From positions 1-6,734 of the forward strand of contig JBFICP010000178.1 of the NCBI GenBank assembly GCA_041581935.1: a stretch of 6,734 nt of DNA, in the 5' to 3' direction. Position numbers and translations under genes: made by a program. This document shows positions 5,574 through 6,734 of the stretch, piece after piece. How positions within the stretch are numbered: position 1 is the first letter of the stretch; every line of letters starts with the position of its first letter. Under the pieces are notes generated by a model. That model was not told where the DNA came from, did no database searches, and saw nothing but the letters and a program-made list of their open reading frames with translations. The DNA is from JAABYT01 sp041581935. GTDB taxonomy: Bacteria; Pseudomonadota; Gammaproteobacteria; HK1.

Positions 5574-6577
5574 GTAACGCCGACAACGGGACAACAGAAG
5601 GGCTCGCCGAGCAGCGGCAGCGCCTCGCATCACTGGCATCGTGTGAGGAGCAGATTCGTACGCTTCGCGACCGCGAATGCGACCTGGAGGTCGAGCACAT
5701 GGCGGCGCAAGCCGCGCTGCACAGTGCCACCAACCGGCTTGCGCCGAAAATCGATCCCGCGCTCGCATCATCCATCGGGCATTCTCTGGAAAACCGCAGC
5801 GAGCTCGAGGAACGGCTGCGGGTCGCAAAAGAGGGTCACGGAACCGCGGGGCTTGAACCGCGGCGCGAGCGCGATCAGCTGCGCGCCGGACATGCCGCGT
5901 TGCTCGCGTGGCTCGAGGCGTCCGAGCCGCGCGAACCCGGCCGGCTAGCGGGCGCCGCCAAGCTCGTGATGCTCGCCGCGACGATTGCCTGCGTTTGGGC
6001 CGCCATCGCCATCCATCCGGCCTTTCTACTTTTACTGGTGGTGGTTGTCGGTCCGGTGTCTTTCGCGATGGCCCGCGGTCAGGACGACAAGTGGCAGCGT
6101 GTCGGTGCACGACGGCGTTTCGAGGCATCGGGGCTTGCCGAACTCGCCGAATGGAACGAACACACGGTGCGCGCCCGCATCGCCGAGCTCGAGTCGCTGC
6201 TCGCCCGTTCCGGGCGCAGCCACCCGCAAACGGGTGGTGACGCTTCCGGCGGTGAGCTGCTCGATGCCGCGGCACTGGCCGCGCGCCTGGCCAATGAGGA
6301 CCGTCAAATTGCATCCGGCCTGGCAGCTGCGGGTTTGACGGACGAGGACACCGAAGGAGAGATCGGTCACTGGCTGCGCCTCGTCGCCCGCGCCGACCGG
6401 TCGCGAGAGTCGCTCGATCGCACCAAGGAGGCGCGAAAGCGCCTGCGCATGGAAGCCGACGAGATACGCGATCAGCTCGGAAGTTACCTGCACAGCCGGG
6501 GCGTGAAGCCCACGGCACAGCAGGATACAGCCGCAGACATCGCCGAGCGATTGGACAGTCTTTCCGATCCGCATTGA
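5570..6577 (+). CDS. Membrane-anchored coiled-coil protein of unknown function
   Basis: A 335-residue protein that I do not recognise by family. Residues about 10-120 are rich in Glu, Arg, Leu and Ala with heptad-like spacing (for example E-E-Q-I-R-T-L-R-D-R-E) and should form a coiled coil. Two hydrophobic stretches, about 131-149 and 150-168, form a hairpin with a His-Pro turn at 149-150 and no long loop, so both ends should lie on the same, probably cytoplasmic, side. Residues 175-335 are again helical and charged (R-A-R-I-A-E-L-E-S-L-L, K-E-A-R-K-R-L-R-M-E-A-D-E). The layout recalls SMC/YhaN-like proteins whose coiled coil holds a membrane hairpin, but no Walker A, Walker B or ABC signature is present. 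The ATG overlaps the oxygenase stop (ATGA), with TGGAG eight bases upstream, so translation is coupled. The stop overlaps the Shine-Dalgarno of the next gene. A scaffold or membrane tether for the oxygenases is possible but is pure inference. Confidence 0.85.
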   Translation: MSNADNGTTEGLAEQRQRLASLASCEEQIRTLRDRECDLEVEHMAAQAALHSATNRLAPKIDPALASSIGHSLENRSELEERLRVAKEGHGTAGLEPRRERDQLRAGHAALLAWLEASEPREPGRLAGAAKLVMLAATIACVWAAIAIHPAFLLLLVVVVGPVSFAMARGQDDKWQRVGARRRFEASGLAELAEWNEHTVRARIAELESLLARSGRSHPQTGGDASGGELLDAAALAARLANEDRQIASGLAAAGLTDEDTEGEIGHWLRLVARADRSRESLDRTKEARKRLRMEADEIRDQLGSYLHSRGVKPTAQQDTAADIAERLDSLSDPH

Positions 6578-6580
6578 GGA
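6576..6580 (+). promoter_or_regulatory. Ribosome binding site overlapping the preceding stop codon
   Basis: GAGGA shares two bases with the TGA (6575-6577) of the coiled-coil gene and lies five bases before the ATG at 6586. This fixes the TauD-like start and indicates translational coupling. Confidence 0.7.
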
Positions 6581-6585
6581 TTCGA

Positions 6586-6734
6586 ATGAACTTCGAGCAA
6601 ATCGATGTGCGGCCCGTCTCAGGCGCTCTCGGCGCCGAGATCTTCGGCGTCGATGCATCGCGTCCGATGTCTCCGGCGCTGGTCGCAGAGGTGCACGCGG
6701 CACTGGAACAGTTCCTGGTCATATTCTTTCGTGA
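6586..6734 (+). CDS. TauD/TfdA-family dioxygenase, N-terminal part only
   Basis: Forty-nine codons plus two bases are present before the window ends. The visible residues match the start of the TauD/TfdA family: V11-S-G-A-L-G-A-E-I-F-G-V-D (the family's P-L-S-x-x-L-G-A-E-V-x-G-x-D block), R26-P-M-S with a helix, and F43-L-V-I-F-F-R49, where relatives read V-L-F-F-R-D-Q. These enzymes are Fe(II)/2-oxoglutarate oxygenases, often acting on taurine, other sulfonates or aryloxy acids, but many members are uncharacterised and the N-terminus does not give the substrate. The HxD and distal His lie outside the window, so activity cannot be judged. GAGGA at 6576-6580 is five bases from the ATG and overlaps the preceding stop codon, so this gene is coupled to the coiled-coil gene. 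Confidence 0.85.
   Translation, partial: MNFEQIDVRPVSGALGAEIFGVDASRPMSPALVAEVHAALEQFLVIFFR

Noticed and set aside
5570..6577. Assignment of the coiled-coil protein as a YhaN- or SMC-type ATPase
   Set aside because: No P-loop, Walker B or ABC signature is present in the 335 residues, and the protein has complete ends set by coupling signals.
5568..6722. A 384-codon open frame on the minus strand opposite the coiled-coil and TauD-like genes
   Set aside because: Its composition is Arg/Pro/Ala/Cys-rich without helices or motifs, and the plus strand carries genes with ribosome sites, coupling and a recognisable TauD start. Long antisense frames are expected in GC-rich DNA.

Overview
This window looks like chromosomal DNA from a moderately high-GC gammaproteobacterium. 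The taxon is inferred from gene content: an SrkA-type kinase and an MFS carrier of a type I associate with gammaproteobacteria. No species can be named from the sequence alone. There are no RNA genes, insertion sequences, CRISPR arrays or phage genes. The window holds seven complete genes and one that runs off the right edge, packed densely with short intergenic gaps.

Left block (1-1685). A small soluble iron-sulfur protein carries two CDGSH zinc-finger-type [2Fe-2S] motifs around a central divergent ferredoxin-like (Fer4_19) module. It points right and converges, across about 180 bp of hairpin-forming GC-rich DNA, on a leftward six-helix membrane protein that I do not recognise. The membrane protein and the following MFS gene diverge from a roughly 150 bp control region that contains a 7-bp-armed inverted repeat.

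Middle block (1686-3691). A 12-helix major facilitator superfamily carrier with a GTG start is followed 11 bp later by a DUF2238 (E. coli YjdF-like) inner-membrane protein. The two are very probably one transcript.

Right block (3692-6734). After a 139 bp gap with an extended -10-like motif comes srkA, the stress-response kinase. Eighteen bases later follows a 2-oxoglutarate/Fe(II) oxygenase of the 2OG-FeII_Oxy_5/TIGR02466 type. Its stop overlaps (ATGA) the start of a protein with a coiled-coil / transmembrane hairpin / coiled-coil layout. That protein's stop codon lies inside the Shine-Dalgarno sequence of a TauD/TfdA-family dioxygenase, which is cut by the window end.

The most unusual part is this right block: two unrelated-looking 2OG/Fe(II) oxygenases translationally coupled through an uncharacterised membrane-anchored coiled-coil protein, behind a protein kinase. 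Co-expression is well supported by spacing. A shared function is only a hypothesis. The other genes look like ordinary accessory and housekeeping content.
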